Assembly (NCBI RefSeq): GCF_051960575.1
Contig: NZ_JBQCEE010000131.1
Coordinates: 1-34,636 of the forward strand
Length of the DNA: 34,636 nucleotides
Reading direction: 5' to 3'
Source of the DNA: JBQCEE01 sp051960575
Lineage (GTDB): Bacteria; Actinomycetota; Actinomycetes; Mycobacteriales; Jatrophihabitantaceae
The translations under genes were made by a program, and so were the position numbers. Below, one piece after another: positions 34,531 to 34,636 of this stretch; the first letter of the stretch is position 1; each line of letters starts with the position of its first letter. The notes under the pieces are model-generated. The model made no database searches. It worked only from the letters and a program-made list of their open reading frames with translations, and had not been told where the DNA came from.

Positions 34531-34598
34531 CAGTCCGCGCCGCCCATCAGCTCGCGCCGCCCATCAGCTCGCGCCGCCCATGAGCTCGCGCCGCCCAT
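34531..34598. repeat. 17-bp tandem repeat x4 at the acpS-nnrD junction
   Basis: Four adjacent copies (34531-34547, 34548-34564, 34565-34581, 34582-34598) of CAGCTCGCGCCGCCCAT, the first reading CAGTCCGCG... and the fourth starting GAG. On the transcribed minus strand each unit contains ATGGGCGGCGCG and ends at or near a TGATG, so the array copies the stop/start overlap joining acpS and nnrD. Read from the acpS stop, a 22-residue mini-ORF spans the array and ends in TGATG at the nnrD start; later registers give chains of MGGAS and MGGAD pentapeptides. Confidence 0.85.
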
Positions 34599-34636
34599 CA
34601 GTCCGCCTCCGCCAGCACCGTCGCCGCCGCGATCCC
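34598..34636 (-). CDS. acpS: Holo-ACP synthase, C-terminal 12 codons (cut by window edge)
   Basis: Reading from the right edge on the minus strand gives GIAAATVLAEAD followed by TGA at 34598-34600. This matches the usual C-terminus of AcpS (HxxGxAxAxVVAE), the 4'-phosphopantetheinyl transferase that activates acyl carrier protein. acpS is also the expected neighbour upstream of nnrD in actinobacteria. Only the tail is in the window, so the assignment rests on the motif and gene order. Confidence 0.55.
   Translation of the reverse strand, partial: GIAAATVLAEAD

Overview
The window is a very GC-rich bacterial chromosome segment whose gene order and protein families point to an actinobacterium: a WhiB-family iron-sulfur regulator, coenzyme F420 genes (fused FO synthase and F420-dependent glucose-6-phosphate dehydrogenase), two PspC proteins, GuaB3, a His-tailed GroEL1 and many GTG starts. 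The order guaA ... guaB3-guaB-DUF5319-whiB-groEL1-groES ... rimI-tsaB-tsaE-alr-nnrD-acpS matches, from memory, the Mycobacterium tuberculosis block around Rv3396c-Rv3433c and the related Streptomyces block. I cannot name the genus from the sequence.

Layout. 1-2.7 kb: envelope-stress type locus with the start of a response regulator cut by the window edge, a PspC-domain histidine kinase coupled to it, and a divergent PspC membrane protein. 2.7-8.0 kb: accessory genes: a ClpX-zinc-finger/helix-turn-helix protein with a striking operator, a DUF664 protein, a secreted beta-helix protein, a GAF-GGDEF cyclase, RNase HI and a small membrane protein. 8.1-11.7 kb: guaA, a short-chain dehydrogenase and a CorA-type transporter. 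11.7-16.4 kb: a minus-strand run guaB3-fgd-fbiC linking GuaB3 to F420. 16.9-20.4 kb: DevR/DosR-like response regulator, guaB, DUF5319 gene and whiB. 20.5-22.9 kb: groEL1 and groES, with a CIRCE operator. 22.9-26.6 kb: a cassette of an ECF sigma factor, a membrane-anchored propeller protein translationally coupled to it, and two DUF4232 exported proteins whose promoters share a bipartite motif. 26.7-29.7 kb: a lipase/acyl-CoA synthetase fusion. 29.8-34.6 kb: small ABM-like gene, rimI, tsaB, tsaE, alr, nnrD and the last codons of acpS.

The most unusual signal is a family of three intergenic elements (22231-22360, 31185-31306, 32997-33079). Each is an array of GTGACGG boxes at an exact 19- or 20-bp period, followed by a central hairpin and an oppositely oriented array with one box fewer (4+3, 4+3, 3+2). 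All three lie between co-directional genes and have the same polarity relative to transcription. I know of no named element with this architecture. Other strong signals are an operator of four alternating GTCAGG/CCTGAC half-sites at an exact 11-bp pitch before the zinc-finger gene, a 17-bp tandem repeat that multiplies the acpS-nnrD stop/start overlap, and the absence of tsaD from its expected place next to rimI.
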